Shown here piece after piece: positions 22,531-31,465 of a stretch of DNA of 34,000 nt. The DNA comes from an uncultured Burkholderiaceae bacterium (GTDB lineage Bacteria > Pseudomonadota > Gammaproteobacteria > Burkholderiales > Burkholderiaceae): positions 1 through 34,000 of the forward strand of contig CALMPB010000333.1 in NCBI GenBank assembly GCA_937871985.1, in the 5' to 3' direction. The number at the start of each line of letters is the position of its first letter. Position 1 is the stretch's first letter. The notes below the pieces were generated by a model. That model saw only the letters and a program-made list of their open reading frames with translations. It had not been told where the DNA came from and searched no databases. Both the position numbers and the translations under genes were made by a program.

Positions 22531-24299
22531 CGGCGCATCAGGCACTTTCCTTCACGATCATCGGCGGCGCGATCCTATGCTTCGCATCGGGGCGCTTCCG
22601 TTACGACGTGGTGTCGCTGACGGCGCTGCTGATCGGATTGGTGCTCGGCGTCGTTCCGGCGAAGCAGGCTTTCACCGGGTTCACCAGTGACGTGGTGATC
22701 GTCATCGCCTCCGCGTTGGTAATCAGCACCGCGATCGCGCGATCGGGGGTGATCGAACTGCTGATCCGCCCGCTCACCGCGCATCTGCAACGGCCGCGCA
22801 GCCAGGTCCCCGTGCTGGCGGGGGCGACGGCGCTGCTGTCGATGGTGACCAAGAACGTCGGCGCGCTCGCCATACTGATGCCGGTCGCGCTGCGCATGGG
22901 GCGGGACAGGAATTCCTCGCCGGCGGCGCTTCTGATGCCGATGTCCTTCCTCTCGCTGCTGGGCGGTCTGGTCACCCTAGTCGGCACCTCCACCAACATC
23001 ATCGTATCGCAGGTGCGCGAGGAGATGCTAGGCAAGCCCTTCGCGATGTTCGATTTCGCGCCGGTCGGGTTGGCGTTGACCGCCCTGGGGCTGCTCTTCG
23101 TCAGCTTCGGTTGGCGCCTGCTGCCGCGCGACCGGCAAGGGCGCGTCGATCTCGGCGAGATCATGTCGCGCGCGACCTACAGCACCGAGGCGCGGATCGC
23201 GGACGAACTGCCGGCGGGGATAGCCACCATCGCGGACCTCAAGCTGGGCGAGGACAAGGTCCAGGTGCGCGCAATGGTCCTGCCCGACGGCAGCCGTCGC
23301 AGGACGCTTGCCGACATGCAGCTCGTTCCCGGCGCCAGCCTGATCCTCGAAGGCGAGGATGGCGCGCTCGACCGGGTGTTCGCGCGCACGCCGCTCGATC
23401 CCGAGCGCGACAGGAACGATGTCGAGAAGGAGAAGCCCGACGAGGAGATGCGCACGATCGAGGCGGTGGTCCAGCTCGACAGCCCCCTGATCGGCCAGAC
23501 CGCCGAGCGCACCCGGATGGAAGACCGCTATGGCGTCCAGTTGCTCGGCGTCGGCCGCAACGGGGAGCGCATCGTCGATCGCCTGCGCGACATTCGCCTG
23601 CGCGGCGGGGACCTGCTGATCCTGCGCGCGGGCGAGCGCGCGCTTCCCGACATGATGGGGCTGCTCGGGCTGCTGCCGCTCGCCGAGCGCAGCGTGAAGA
23701 TGGGCGAGCGGCGCGGGCGCTGGCTTCCCGTGCTGATCCTCGCGGTGGCGATGGTCCTGGTGGCCACCGGCCGGATGCCGGTCGCGATCGCCTTCTTCGG
23801 CGCGGCGGTGATGATGGTGCTGATCGGCGCGCTGTCGATCCGCGAAGCCTATCAGTCGCTGGAGCCGGAGGTGCTGATACTGATCGGCGCGCTGACGCCG
23901 CTGAGCGAGGCGGTGCGCGAATCCGGCGGCACCGAGCTGATCGCGCACCTGCTGGTGGGGCAGCTTCATATCCTGCCGGCGGTCTGGGCGCTGGGCGCGA
24001 TGATGCTGGTGGCGATGGCCTGCTCACCGTTCCTCCACAACGCGCCGACGGTGCTGGTGCTCGGGCCGATCGCGGTATCGGTGGCGGCGGGGCTCGGGCT
24101 GCACCCCGATGCCTTTCTGATGGCGGTGGCGGTCGGCGCCGGTTGCGATTTCCTCACGCCGATCGGCCACCAGTGCAATACGCTGGTGATGGCGCCGGGC
24201 GGCTATCGGTTCGGGGATTATTGGCGGCTCGGGCTGCCCTTGTCCGTGCTGGTGCTGGCGGTGGGAACCCCGCTGATCGCCGCCGTCTGGCCGATGTGA
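22527..24299 (+). CDS. SLC13-type permease with internal TrkA-C domains
   Basis: A 590-residue transporter. An N-terminal membrane block (residues 5-205) contains MVTKNVGALAILMPVAL and the LVGTSTNIIVSQ motif of the DASS/SLC13 and ArsB superfamily. A cytoplasmic insert (about 210-395) has two TrkA-C-like domains (KVQVRAMVLPDGS, YGVQLLGVGRNGE). A second membrane block follows with PFLHNAPTVLVLGPIAV and CDFLTPIGHQCNTLVMAPG. Such proteins carry dicarboxylates, sulphate or similar anions with sodium or protons. TTG 22527 is chosen because it overlaps the DUF202 stop; the longer open frame through DUF202 is rejected. Confidence 0.87.
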   Translation: MTAHQALSFTIIGGAILCFASGRFRYDVVSLTALLIGLVLGVVPAKQAFTGFTSDVVIVIASALVISTAIARSGVIELLIRPLTAHLQRPRSQVPVLAGATALLSMVTKNVGALAILMPVALRMGRDRNSSPAALLMPMSFLSLLGGLVTLVGTSTNIIVSQVREEMLGKPFAMFDFAPVGLALTALGLLFVSFGWRLLPRDRQGRVDLGEIMSRATYSTEARIADELPAGIATIADLKLGEDKVQVRAMVLPDGSRRRTLADMQLVPGASLILEGEDGALDRVFARTPLDPERDRNDVEKEKPDEEMRTIEAVVQLDSPLIGQTAERTRMEDRYGVQLLGVGRNGERIVDRLRDIRLRGGDLLILRAGERALPDMMGLLGLLPLAERSVKMGERRGRWLPVLILAVAMVLVATGRMPVAIAFFGAAVMMVLIGALSIREAYQSLEPEVLILIGALTPLSEAVRESGGTELIAHLLVGQLHILPAVWALGAMMLVAMACSPFLHNAPTVLVLGPIAVSVAAGLGLHPDAFLMAVAVGAGCDFLTPIGHQCNTLVMAPGGYRFGDYWRLGLPLSVLVLAVGTPLIAAVWPM

Positions 24300-24364
24300 T
24301 GGTTTGCTGATCCGGCGGCCGCCGTGCGATGCCGATCCGACGGTTTCGAGAAAAGGACGTGCCG

Positions 24365-25660
24365 ATGAGCCACTCCCCTCCGGTCGACCGCCGCTCGCTC
24401 GTCCTTGCGGCGCTTTCAACGGTGGTGGAATGGTATGATTTCACGCTGTTCCTCTATCTCGCGACGGTGCTGGCGCGCGTGTTCTTCCGTGGCGAGGATT
24501 CCCTGCTGATAACGCTGGCGGGTTTCGCGGTCGCCTATCTGCTGCGTCCGGTCGGCGCGCTGGTGTTCGGGCATTTCGGCGATCTGCACGGGCGGCGCGC
24601 AACCCTGCTCGCCTCGATGACGCTGATGACGGTCGCGATGGCGCTCACCGCGATCCTGCCGACCGCCGCGCAGGCCGGTCCCGTTGCCGGCATCCTGCTT
24701 CTGCTTTTACGTTGCGTGATGGGTTTCGCGGTGGGCGGCGAATATACCGGCGTCGTCGCCTATCTGTTGGAAGGCGCGGCACCGGATCGACGCGGCCTCG
24801 TGACGTCGCTTGCCGCCGCGACCAGCGAGATCGGCGGCTTGCTCGCAGTGGCGATGGCCGCGCTCACCGCGAGCCTGCTGCCCAGACCCGCGCTGGACGA
24901 CTGGGGCTGGCGTCTGCCCTTCGCGTTCGGGGCGGCGCTCGCCGGGGCGATCCTCATCGCGCGGGCGGCGATGCGGGAATCGCCGGCGTTCGAGATGCGC
25001 CGGGAGGCGGGCGCGCTGGTGCGCCGGCCGCTCGTCCATGCGTTGCGGCGACATCGCGCCGGCGTGCTGCGCGGCTTCGCGATCTCCGCGCTGGGATCGA
25101 TCACTTATTATGTCGGCATCACCTATGTGCCGCTCTACCTCACCTCCATCGGCAGGCTGGACGAGGCGAAGGCGCTGCAACTGGCGACCGTCGCGGCGGT
25201 CGCGGTGGTCATCGTCACGCCGTTCTTCGGGCTGCTGGCGGACCGCTGGGGGCGCCGGCCGGTGCTGATCGGCCTCGCGCTGCTGTCCGCCGCCCTGCCC
25301 TATCCATTGTTCCGTTTCCTGGCGGGCGCGGCTGCGGGGACGACGCTGGCCGGCGCGGTATCGCTGGCGATGCTGGCCGGGGGGATCAGCGCGGTCGGCG
25401 CGGTGGCGACCGCCGAGCAGCTACCGGTCGAAGGGCGTTTGAGCGGCCTCGCGCTGGGCGCCACCATCGCGACCGCATTGTTCGGCGGGCTGACCCCATG
25501 GCTTGCGCAGGTGCTGACCCAGCGCACCGGCTCGCTCACCGCGCCGGGCGTGATGATCGCGCTGGTGGCGATCGCGGTGGTGCCGGTCCTGCTCGCCTTG
25601 CCGGAGACGCGGCCGGAGCGTGGCCAACGGCGTCGGCCCAATCCATCGCCGCGATCTTGA
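24365..25660 (+). CDS. MHS-type major facilitator transporter
   Basis: A 431-residue MFS protein with about twelve membrane segments. The start STVVEWYDFTLFLYLATVLA and the loop GHFGDLHGRRATLL are hallmarks of the metabolite:H+ symporter group (ProP, ShiA, KgtP type), which import organic acids, aromatic acids or betaines. A second DRWGRRP loop lies between helices 8 and 9. The start at 24365 has AAAAGGA eight bases upstream. It follows the permease by 65 bases on the same strand and may supply the substrate for the AtuA-Coq4-aldolase enzymes. Confidence 0.87.
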   Translation: MSHSPPVDRRSLVLAALSTVVEWYDFTLFLYLATVLARVFFRGEDSLLITLAGFAVAYLLRPVGALVFGHFGDLHGRRATLLASMTLMTVAMALTAILPTAAQAGPVAGILLLLLRCVMGFAVGGEYTGVVAYLLEGAAPDRRGLVTSLAAATSEIGGLLAVAMAALTASLLPRPALDDWGWRLPFAFGAALAGAILIARAAMRESPAFEMRREAGALVRRPLVHALRRHRAGVLRGFAISALGSITYYVGITYVPLYLTSIGRLDEAKALQLATVAAVAVVIVTPFFGLLADRWGRRPVLIGLALLSAALPYPLFRFLAGAAAGTTLAGAVSLAMLAGGISAVGAVATAEQLPVEGRLSGLALGATIATALFGGLTPWLAQVLTQRTGSLTAPGVMIALVAIAVVPVLLALPETRPERGQRRRPNPSPRS

Positions 25661-25726
25661 GATCCGGAAAATGACCCCGCGCGGAAAGGCGAGGGAGGTC
25701 CCTTCAAGCCATTTCGCCGAAGCGCG

Positions 25727-26428
25727 CTAGGCGTTCAGAACTTTGCGCAGCGAGGCCTCGATCTGGCCACCGCAATAGGCGTTGCCGTAATCCTGCCGGG
25801 CTTTGGCGGCGAGCTTGACCAGCGGTGGCAGGGCCGCAACGCGCCGCGTCAGCGCTGCCGTCCTGGGTGCGACCTGTTCCAGCATCGCTCCAATCGCGGG
25901 TAAACGGTCTGTCATGGTCGCCCACAAGATGGCCGTCACGATGTCCGCGATGCCCGGCGCCCCGCCGCCCAACAGGAAGCCGGAATCCTCTTTCAGGTCG
26001 TGGCGGCGGCCGGTTTCCTCCCAGAGCGACATCCATTTCTTCAAGCGGGGCACGAAATCTTGCCAGCTTTCCTCGTTCCACATCAAACGGCCCCCATCCA
26101 GGGTGATGTCGTCGATCACGTCGTTGGCATCGTTGACGATCTTCATGCTAAGCGCGCGCAGCGCCGGGGTGGCGGGCAGAAGGTCGAGAGTTTCGCCCAG
26201 ATAGAGAATGATGGCCGGCATCTCCGCGATCGCGAAGGCCGCCTTCCTGTCGACGAGCACGGGCGGCCCCATGAAGGGTATCGGCATTTGCGTCACCGAT
26301 CCTTCCATCAGGCTTGCGATGGCGGCGTCGCCGCATTCGGTCCATGTCCTCCCGGCATAAGCCATGACGGCACGCACGAACTGGCCACGAAATGGCACGG
26401 ACCAGTAATAGAATTCATAGTCGGACAT
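25727..26428 (-). CDS. Glutathione S-transferase family protein
   Basis: A 233-residue GST-like protein. The N-terminal thioredoxin-like domain has YYWSVPFRGQFVRAVMAYAG and the cis-Pro/glutathione segment FMGPPVLVD with AIAEMPAIILYLGE; the rest is an all-helical C-terminal domain with APGIADIVTAILWA, the N-capping region typical of GSTs. The Tyr/Ser of the first strand (Y8, S10) are candidates for thiolate activation. Substrate unknown; detoxification or isomerisation in a catabolic pathway would fit. It converges with the MHS transporter gene and diverges from the regulator gene at 26672. Confidence 0.85.
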   Translation of the reverse strand: MSDYEFYYWSVPFRGQFVRAVMAYAGRTWTECGDAAIASLMEGSVTQMPIPFMGPPVLVDRKAAFAIAEMPAIILYLGETLDLLPATPALRALSMKIVNDANDVIDDITLDGGRLMWNEESWQDFVPRLKKWMSLWEETGRRHDLKEDSGFLLGGGAPGIADIVTAILWATMTDRLPAIGAMLEQVAPRTAALTRRVAALPPLVKLAAKARQDYGNAYCGGQIEASLRKVLNA

Positions 26429-26578
26429 CGCGAGCTTCCCCGATGACGCGTTTGATATGTGACTACCGCTCTGTCGGGGAATGGGTTCCTCTGGCGACTA
26501 TCTGTTCCCGCATAATTCGTAGCGTAAGGTCTGGACTTGCCCTCATCGGCCCACCCTTCCGCTACCCTTTATGGCACC

Positions 26579-26616
26579 CGCACTTTCATCCGTGGGCTGT
26601 CCCATCTGAAAGTGCG
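26579..26616. promoter_or_regulatory. Perfect 10-bp inverted repeat upstream of the SARP-like regulator
   Basis: CGCACTTTCA (26579-26588) and TGAAAGTGCG (26607-26616) are exact inverted copies 18 bases apart, 56 bases before the preferred start codon. Either an operator with helically phased half-sites or a leader hairpin. The rest of 26429-26671 shows no gene. Confidence 0.45.
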
Positions 26617-26671
26617 CAAGAACGAGGTCGTCGGGATAGTCGTCAGACGTCACCGGAAGTATGAAGGGCGG

Positions 26672-29362
26672 GTGAGCGCGCTTCGGGATAGCGTCGTCCG
26701 GGAACGGGCGTCCGGTTTGGCAGACGAGCTGTCGCATGTGACAGTCGTCCTTGCCGGCCATGTGAGGCTGGCGGTCAACTCAATTCCCATCCGTGTCCGT
26801 ACGCGCAAGGCGCGCGCATTGGCCGCTTTGGTCGCATACCATCCAAATGGGGCGTCGCGTCAGCGGCTGATCGGTTTGCTTTGGCCGGATCGCGCGGAGG
26901 ATCAGGCACGCGCGAGCCTTCGGCAGGCGATCTATGAGCTTCGCGGTCATCTCGGCAGCGAGGCGTTCGCCCTCTCTGACGACCAGATAGCCCTCGCACC
27001 CGGAAGCCTGAGCAGCGATATCTCGAAAGCAGAGGCTGCTGCCGCTCGCGGCGATCACGGCGGCCTGCACGAGGTCTTGGGCAGGATGGACACGCTCGTG
27101 CTGGGCGGTCTTGACGGTATTTCCGATGAGCTTGACGACTGGCTTCGAACGGAGCGGCCGAACCTCGCCGCGCGCATCGCCGGTCTCGGCAGGGCGGCTG
27201 CCGAAAGAATCTTCCCGTCGGACGCCGGCATGGCCCGCGCGCTGTGCGATCACGCGCTTCGCTTCGATACGTTTGACGAGCGCTCGCTCCGCCTTGCGCT
27301 GCAAATCGATGCCGCGCTGGGCGATCAGGCGCAATTGCATCGCCGCTATCTGGCGTTCGAGCAGCGGCTGGAATGCGAGATCCAGGCGGCGCCCGCCGCC
27401 GAGACGAGGCGCCTTTTCGAAAGGCTGCGATCACCTTCCGGCGGCGGGGATCGACTAATCGAGGTGCCGGGCGGACACGCGCCGCACGCCGCGCCCGTGC
27501 AGCCCCACCCACGGCCGGAGCCGGCGACACGGCGGCTGCGCATCGGCTGGCCGGTACTGGCTGCCGGTTTCGGCCTGATCCTGCTGCTCGCGGGTGCTTA
27601 CGCCGTCTTCCTTCTCCAACGCGCGCGCCCGACGTCCATTCCAACCGTTGCGGTCGTGCCGTTCACGACGCTCTCGGGCAGCAATCGATATATCGCCACC
27701 GGCATTGCCGACGAGGTTCAGGACCGGCTTGCGCACCAACCCGGCGTGCAGGTGCTCGGCCGGTTCACGGCGCACCAGTTCCGTGCCGGAAGCGATTTGC
27801 TGGCCGATGCGCGGCGCGTGAACGCCACTTACGTGCTCGACGGCACCGTGCAGGCGGATGGGCCTCGCCTGCGCGTGATCGTGGGGCTGACGCGGGTGTC
27901 GGACGGCATGCTGGTCTGGTCGAATCGCTTCGATCAGGGGACCGACGATCTCTTCAAGGTGCAGAGCAGCATCGCGGCGGCGGTCGCCGCGCGCTTCGGC
28001 GGCGGCGCGCGCGGGCCGGTCGCGCACGGAGTGTCCCCGCTTCCGGCGGTCTATGACCATTATCTTGCCGCGCGCGTCCTCATGCGCGATCGCCGCGCGG
28101 TATCGCTCGCCGCCGCGGATCGCGCGTTGCGGCAGGTGATCGCCGCCCAGCCCGACTATGCGCCTGCCCATGCGCTGCTTGCCGAAGTACTGCTGCTGGA
28201 AGCGGAACATCCGGTTTCCTATGGTACGCTGCCCTTCGCCAGCACACGGCGCGAAGCGCGGGAGGAAGCGGAGCTTGCCGCCCGGCTCGATCCCCAACTC
28301 GGCGAGGCGCAGGCCGCGCTCGGGCTGCTCACCTACAGCAATGCCGCGTCGCTGCCTTTCTATCGGCGCGCCGTGGCGCTCGATCCGCAGCGTGCGGATT
28401 TCCACCGCTGGTTCGGCCAGTCGCTGATGGCGACCGGGCATATCGAGGAGGCTTTGGACGAGTTTCGCCGCGCGGTCGCGATCGATCCCCTCTGGGGGCT
28501 GAGTTACGAGCATCTGATCGTGGCGCTCGATCGCGCCAACCGCGGCGCGGAGGTGGCGCCGCTCGTGCGCCGCTTCCTCGCGCTGTCGAACGACGAGCGC
28601 GCGCGGGTCCAACTGCTGTTCACCGATGCGACGGTGGGCAATCGCCTCGCCGATTCATTGCGCTACGCCCAACGCTTTGTCGAACTCGCGCCAGGAGATC
28701 GGCAAGCGAAATTCCGATACGCGTCCGAGCTTGCCGCGCTCGGTGCGATCGACGCCGCGAACGAGGTGATCGACCGCAATGACTGGATCGGGCGCGCCGT
28801 ACTGGCGAACAGATCGCAGGATCTCGTCAGCGGCATTCGCGCCCACGCCGATTCTTTCTGGGACGTGGGCTCAGGGTTCTGGGGGGTGGACGACTATCTC
28901 GTGGTGCATGGCCAGGGGCCGGTGCTGCTGGAAGTCTTCGATCGCCGCTTCGATGGCGTTGGCCATTTCCGGCCAGGCGAGCTGCTCGATCCATTCGAAA
29001 CGGCCGCTCTGGTGGTGGCGATGCGGCAAGCGGGCCGACTGGCGCAGGCGGATGAATTGCGCGCGCGGCTCGCCCGGCAGGTCCGCGTCGAGAACGCGGC
29101 CCGCCTCAAGCCCGAAGTCATCCTGTTCGACCGGACGGTGCTGAACGCGCTCGATGGCGATCGGGCGGGCGCGTTCAACGGCCTCGAAACGCTCAGTCGC
29201 ATCGCGCCGCAGATGCTGCTTGCCACCCCGTGGCGCCCGCTCGCGGAGATCGCGGCTTTTCACACGCTCGCCGGCGATCCGCGGCTGACGGCAATAGATG
29301 AGCGCCTTCGCGCGGCGCTGAATCGCGAGCGGCGCAAGCTCGGCTGGGCGCCGCTTCGGTAA
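26672..29362 (+). CDS. Membrane-anchored SARP/BTAD-type regulator with TPR domain
   Basis: An 896-residue protein. An OmpR-type winged helix (about 20-110, RLIGLLWPDRAEDQARASLR) and a bacterial transcriptional activation domain (about 115-255) come first, as in AfsR/DnrI-type SARPs. A single membrane helix follows (about 290-315, WPVLAAGFGLILLLAGAYAV), then a TolB/FlgO-like domain (IPTVAVVPFTTLSG to about 450) and TPR-like helices to the end. Topology suggests cytoplasmic DNA binding and periplasmic sensing. Start is uncertain; GTG 26672 is used because upstream bases form an inverted repeat. It is followed by a TonB-dependent receptor, a probable target. Confidence 0.82.
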   Translation: MSALRDSVVRERASGLADELSHVTVVLAGHVRLAVNSIPIRVRTRKARALAALVAYHPNGASRQRLIGLLWPDRAEDQARASLRQAIYELRGHLGSEAFALSDDQIALAPGSLSSDISKAEAAAARGDHGGLHEVLGRMDTLVLGGLDGISDELDDWLRTERPNLAARIAGLGRAAAERIFPSDAGMARALCDHALRFDTFDERSLRLALQIDAALGDQAQLHRRYLAFEQRLECEIQAAPAAETRRLFERLRSPSGGGDRLIEVPGGHAPHAAPVQPHPRPEPATRRLRIGWPVLAAGFGLILLLAGAYAVFLLQRARPTSIPTVAVVPFTTLSGSNRYIATGIADEVQDRLAHQPGVQVLGRFTAHQFRAGSDLLADARRVNATYVLDGTVQADGPRLRVIVGLTRVSDGMLVWSNRFDQGTDDLFKVQSSIAAAVAARFGGGARGPVAHGVSPLPAVYDHYLAARVLMRDRRAVSLAAADRALRQVIAAQPDYAPAHALLAEVLLLEAEHPVSYGTLPFASTRREAREEAELAARLDPQLGEAQAALGLLTYSNAASLPFYRRAVALDPQRADFHRWFGQSLMATGHIEEALDEFRRAVAIDPLWGLSYEHLIVALDRANRGAEVAPLVRRFLALSNDERARVQLLFTDATVGNRLADSLRYAQRFVELAPGDRQAKFRYASELAALGAIDAANEVIDRNDWIGRAVLANRSQDLVSGIRAHADSFWDVGSGFWGVDDYLVVHGQGPVLLEVFDRRFDGVGHFRPGELLDPFETAALVVAMRQAGRLAQADELRARLARQVRVENAARLKPEVILFDRTVLNALDGDRAGAFNGLETLSRIAPQMLLATPWRPLAEIAAFHTLAGDPRLTAIDERLRAALNRERRKLGWAPLR

Positions 29363-29383
29363 ACATGTGATGTCCGGGACGAT

Positions 29384-29412
29384 TTGACCCGGCGTTGACG
29401 CTGCGTTGACGC
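29384..29412 (+). promoter_or_regulatory. Three tandem heptamers at 11-bp spacing, SARP-type operator
   Basis: TTGACCC (29384-29390), TTGACGC (29395-29401) and TTGACGC (29406-29412) are separated by exactly four bases each, in the 105-base gap between the SARP-like regulator and the TonB receptor. SARP proteins bind direct heptamer repeats spaced by four bases, close to the promoter -35/-10 region. The adjacent SARP-like protein is the obvious candidate. Confidence 0.6.
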
Positions 29413-29467
29413 GACGGACGGGCGATCAGGCGATGATGGCGCCTCGTTTGAACATCCGCGAGGCATC

Positions 29468-31408
29468 ATGCGCCCCCCACGCCCGACCCGGACCTGCTCC
29501 GCGTTCCCGCTCTTGCTGTTCGGCATGGCGCTGGCGCAGCCGGCGGCCGGGCAACGCACCGACGACAATGCCGTGCGCAGCGCCGAAGATGCTTTCGGCA
29601 CCACTGTCGGCAATGAGAATATCGGCCTCTACACCGCATATGACGTCCGCGGTTTCAGCGCGATCGATGCAGGCAACGCGCGGATCGACGGCCTTTATTT
29701 CGATCAGCAGATCGATCCCGTCAGCCATCTCGTCAGCAAGACGAGTGTTCGCGTCGGCATTTCGGCGCAGGGCTATCCGTTGCCGGCTCCGACAGGAATC
29801 GTCGATTATTCGCTCGTCCGGGCCGGGACGAAGCCGATCAGGAGCTTGCTCATCAGCGTTGGGCCATTCGGGGGCGCCGACCTGGAGGCCGACCTGCAAC
29901 TGCCGGTGCTTGCCGATCAGCTGAGCGTCGTTGCGGGAGGAACGCTGACCCGTACCGATGATGGTTACGGCGCTCGCGGAGGTTACGCGAACGCAGCAGT
30001 CATGCCACGCTGGTCCCCGGCCTCCAACGTCGAACTGATCGCCTTCGCGAGCGGTAGCTGGGCGTGGGGCGAAGCCGCGCAGCCGGCGATCTTCGTGAAC
30101 GGCCCTCACCTGCCGCCACCGGTGGAGCGGGATCGCTTCTACGGCCAGGATTGGGCGCGCAATCGAAACGCCGGCGCGAATTTCGGTGTGCTGGGCAGGA
30201 TCGATATCGGTCGTATCGTCGCCCGCATCGGAGTCTTCCGATCGAGCTTCGTCCAGTCCCGCAATTTCTCGGATCTCTTCCTCAATGTCGATCCCGACGG
30301 GAAGGGCGATCATCTGATGATCGTCGACCAGGGCTCCCGCTTCGCTTCGGTTTCGGGCGAAATGCGTGTGAGCTATAATTTCGGCAACGCTACCACGCCG
30401 CAGATACTCCACTTCGTGCTGCGCGCGCGCGACCAGCGACGGCGCTACGGCGGCTCCGACCTGATCGATCTCGGCGCCGCGATGGTTGGCGTGCCTGATC
30501 CCCAGCCGGAACCCGTTCTGGCGTTCGGCCCACGCACGCGTGATCGCGTGCAGCAGGAAACGGCCGCGGTCGCCTATGAAGGTAAGCTATTCGGGCGGCT
30601 GGAGCTTAGCGCCGGATTGCAGAAAGTTCGCTACAGGAAGGATACGATCTCGCCCGACGCGTCCGCGCCGATCGAGAGCCGCTCCTCCCCGTGGCTGGTG
30701 AACCTGGCGGCTGCTTTGCGGGCCACCCGGCGGCTCGCCGTCTATTCAAGCTTCACGCGAGGGCTCGAGGAGGGCGGCGTCGCGCCTGCGAATGCGGCCA
30801 ACAAGGACGCGGCGTCACCGGCGCTCAGGACGCGTCAGGTTGACGCCGGGATACGCTATGCATTCAGCGACTCCTTCCGCTTCGTCATCGGTGTGTTCGA
30901 TGTGCGCAAGCCCTACTTCAACGTCGACCGGAACGGCGTGTACCGGCAACTCGGCGATGTGACGCAAAGCGGCGTTGAAACCTCTCTGACGGGTACGCCT
31001 TTCAAGGGCCTGCACCTCGTCGCCGGAAGCCTTTTCCTGAAACCGCGAGTCACGGGAGAAGAGGTGGAGGCCGGCCTGATCGGTCGCAAGCCAATCGGGC
31101 AAACCGGGCGGCTCACCATCGTCAGCGCGGATTATGAGCTCGCTTGGCTCCCCGGGATTTCGCTCGACGCAACCGTAACCAGTGTTGCCTCCCGCATGGC
31201 GAGCGCGGACAACAGATTATCGATTCCGGCCCGTTCGCTTCTAGACCTCGCTGGACGATACCGTTTCTCGATCGGACGCGCATCCGCGACCTTAATCTTG
31301 CGAGCCGGCAACGTTTTTGACACGTTCGGTTGGCGAACGAACTCTTCGGCCGTTTTTGTGCCCACTACCCAGCGAAGGGCGAGCCTGACGTTGGTCAGTG
31401 ATTTCTAG
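29468..31408 (+). CDS. TonB-dependent receptor-like outer membrane protein
   Basis: A 646-residue outer-membrane protein. It starts with a signal peptide (SAFPLLLFGMALAQPAAG, cleavage near residue 28), then a plug-like region (YDVRGFSAIDAGNARIDGLY, residues 55-100), then a beta barrel of alternating strands ending in LTLVSDF, with terminal Phe as expected for barrel assembly. No clear TonB box was seen. Substrate unknown. It is 105 bases behind the SARP-like regulator gene and likely under its control. GAGG stands five bases before the ATG at 29468. Confidence 0.83.
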   Translation: MRPPRPTRTCSAFPLLLFGMALAQPAAGQRTDDNAVRSAEDAFGTTVGNENIGLYTAYDVRGFSAIDAGNARIDGLYFDQQIDPVSHLVSKTSVRVGISAQGYPLPAPTGIVDYSLVRAGTKPIRSLLISVGPFGGADLEADLQLPVLADQLSVVAGGTLTRTDDGYGARGGYANAAVMPRWSPASNVELIAFASGSWAWGEAAQPAIFVNGPHLPPPVERDRFYGQDWARNRNAGANFGVLGRIDIGRIVARIGVFRSSFVQSRNFSDLFLNVDPDGKGDHLMIVDQGSRFASVSGEMRVSYNFGNATTPQILHFVLRARDQRRRYGGSDLIDLGAAMVGVPDPQPEPVLAFGPRTRDRVQQETAAVAYEGKLFGRLELSAGLQKVRYRKDTISPDASAPIESRSSPWLVNLAAALRATRRLAVYSSFTRGLEEGGVAPANAANKDAASPALRTRQVDAGIRYAFSDSFRFVIGVFDVRKPYFNVDRNGVYRQLGDVTQSGVETSLTGTPFKGLHLVAGSLFLKPRVTGEEVEAGLIGRKPIGQTGRLTIVSADYELAWLPGISLDATVTSVASRMASADNRLSIPARSLLDLAGRYRFSIGRASATLILRAGNVFDTFGWRTNSSAVFVPTTQRRASLTLVSDF

Positions 31409-31465
31409 TCGTTATGATTGCGGGTCAGTACAGTTAATGCGCTTTTGCGAAATCGTCGCGCGTCG

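Noticed and set aside
23111..24310. Plus-strand open frame of 399 residues inside the permease
   Set aside because: Overlaps the permease in another frame and gives an Arg/Ala/Gly-rich sequence lacking membrane segments.
27455..28612. Minus-strand open frame of 385 residues opposite the SARP-like gene
   Set aside because: Antisense to the TolB/TPR part, Arg-rich and without motifs; a codon-bias shadow.
29426..30412. Minus-strand open frame of 328 residues opposite the TonB receptor
   Set aside because: Antisense to a signal peptide and barrel that are well supported.
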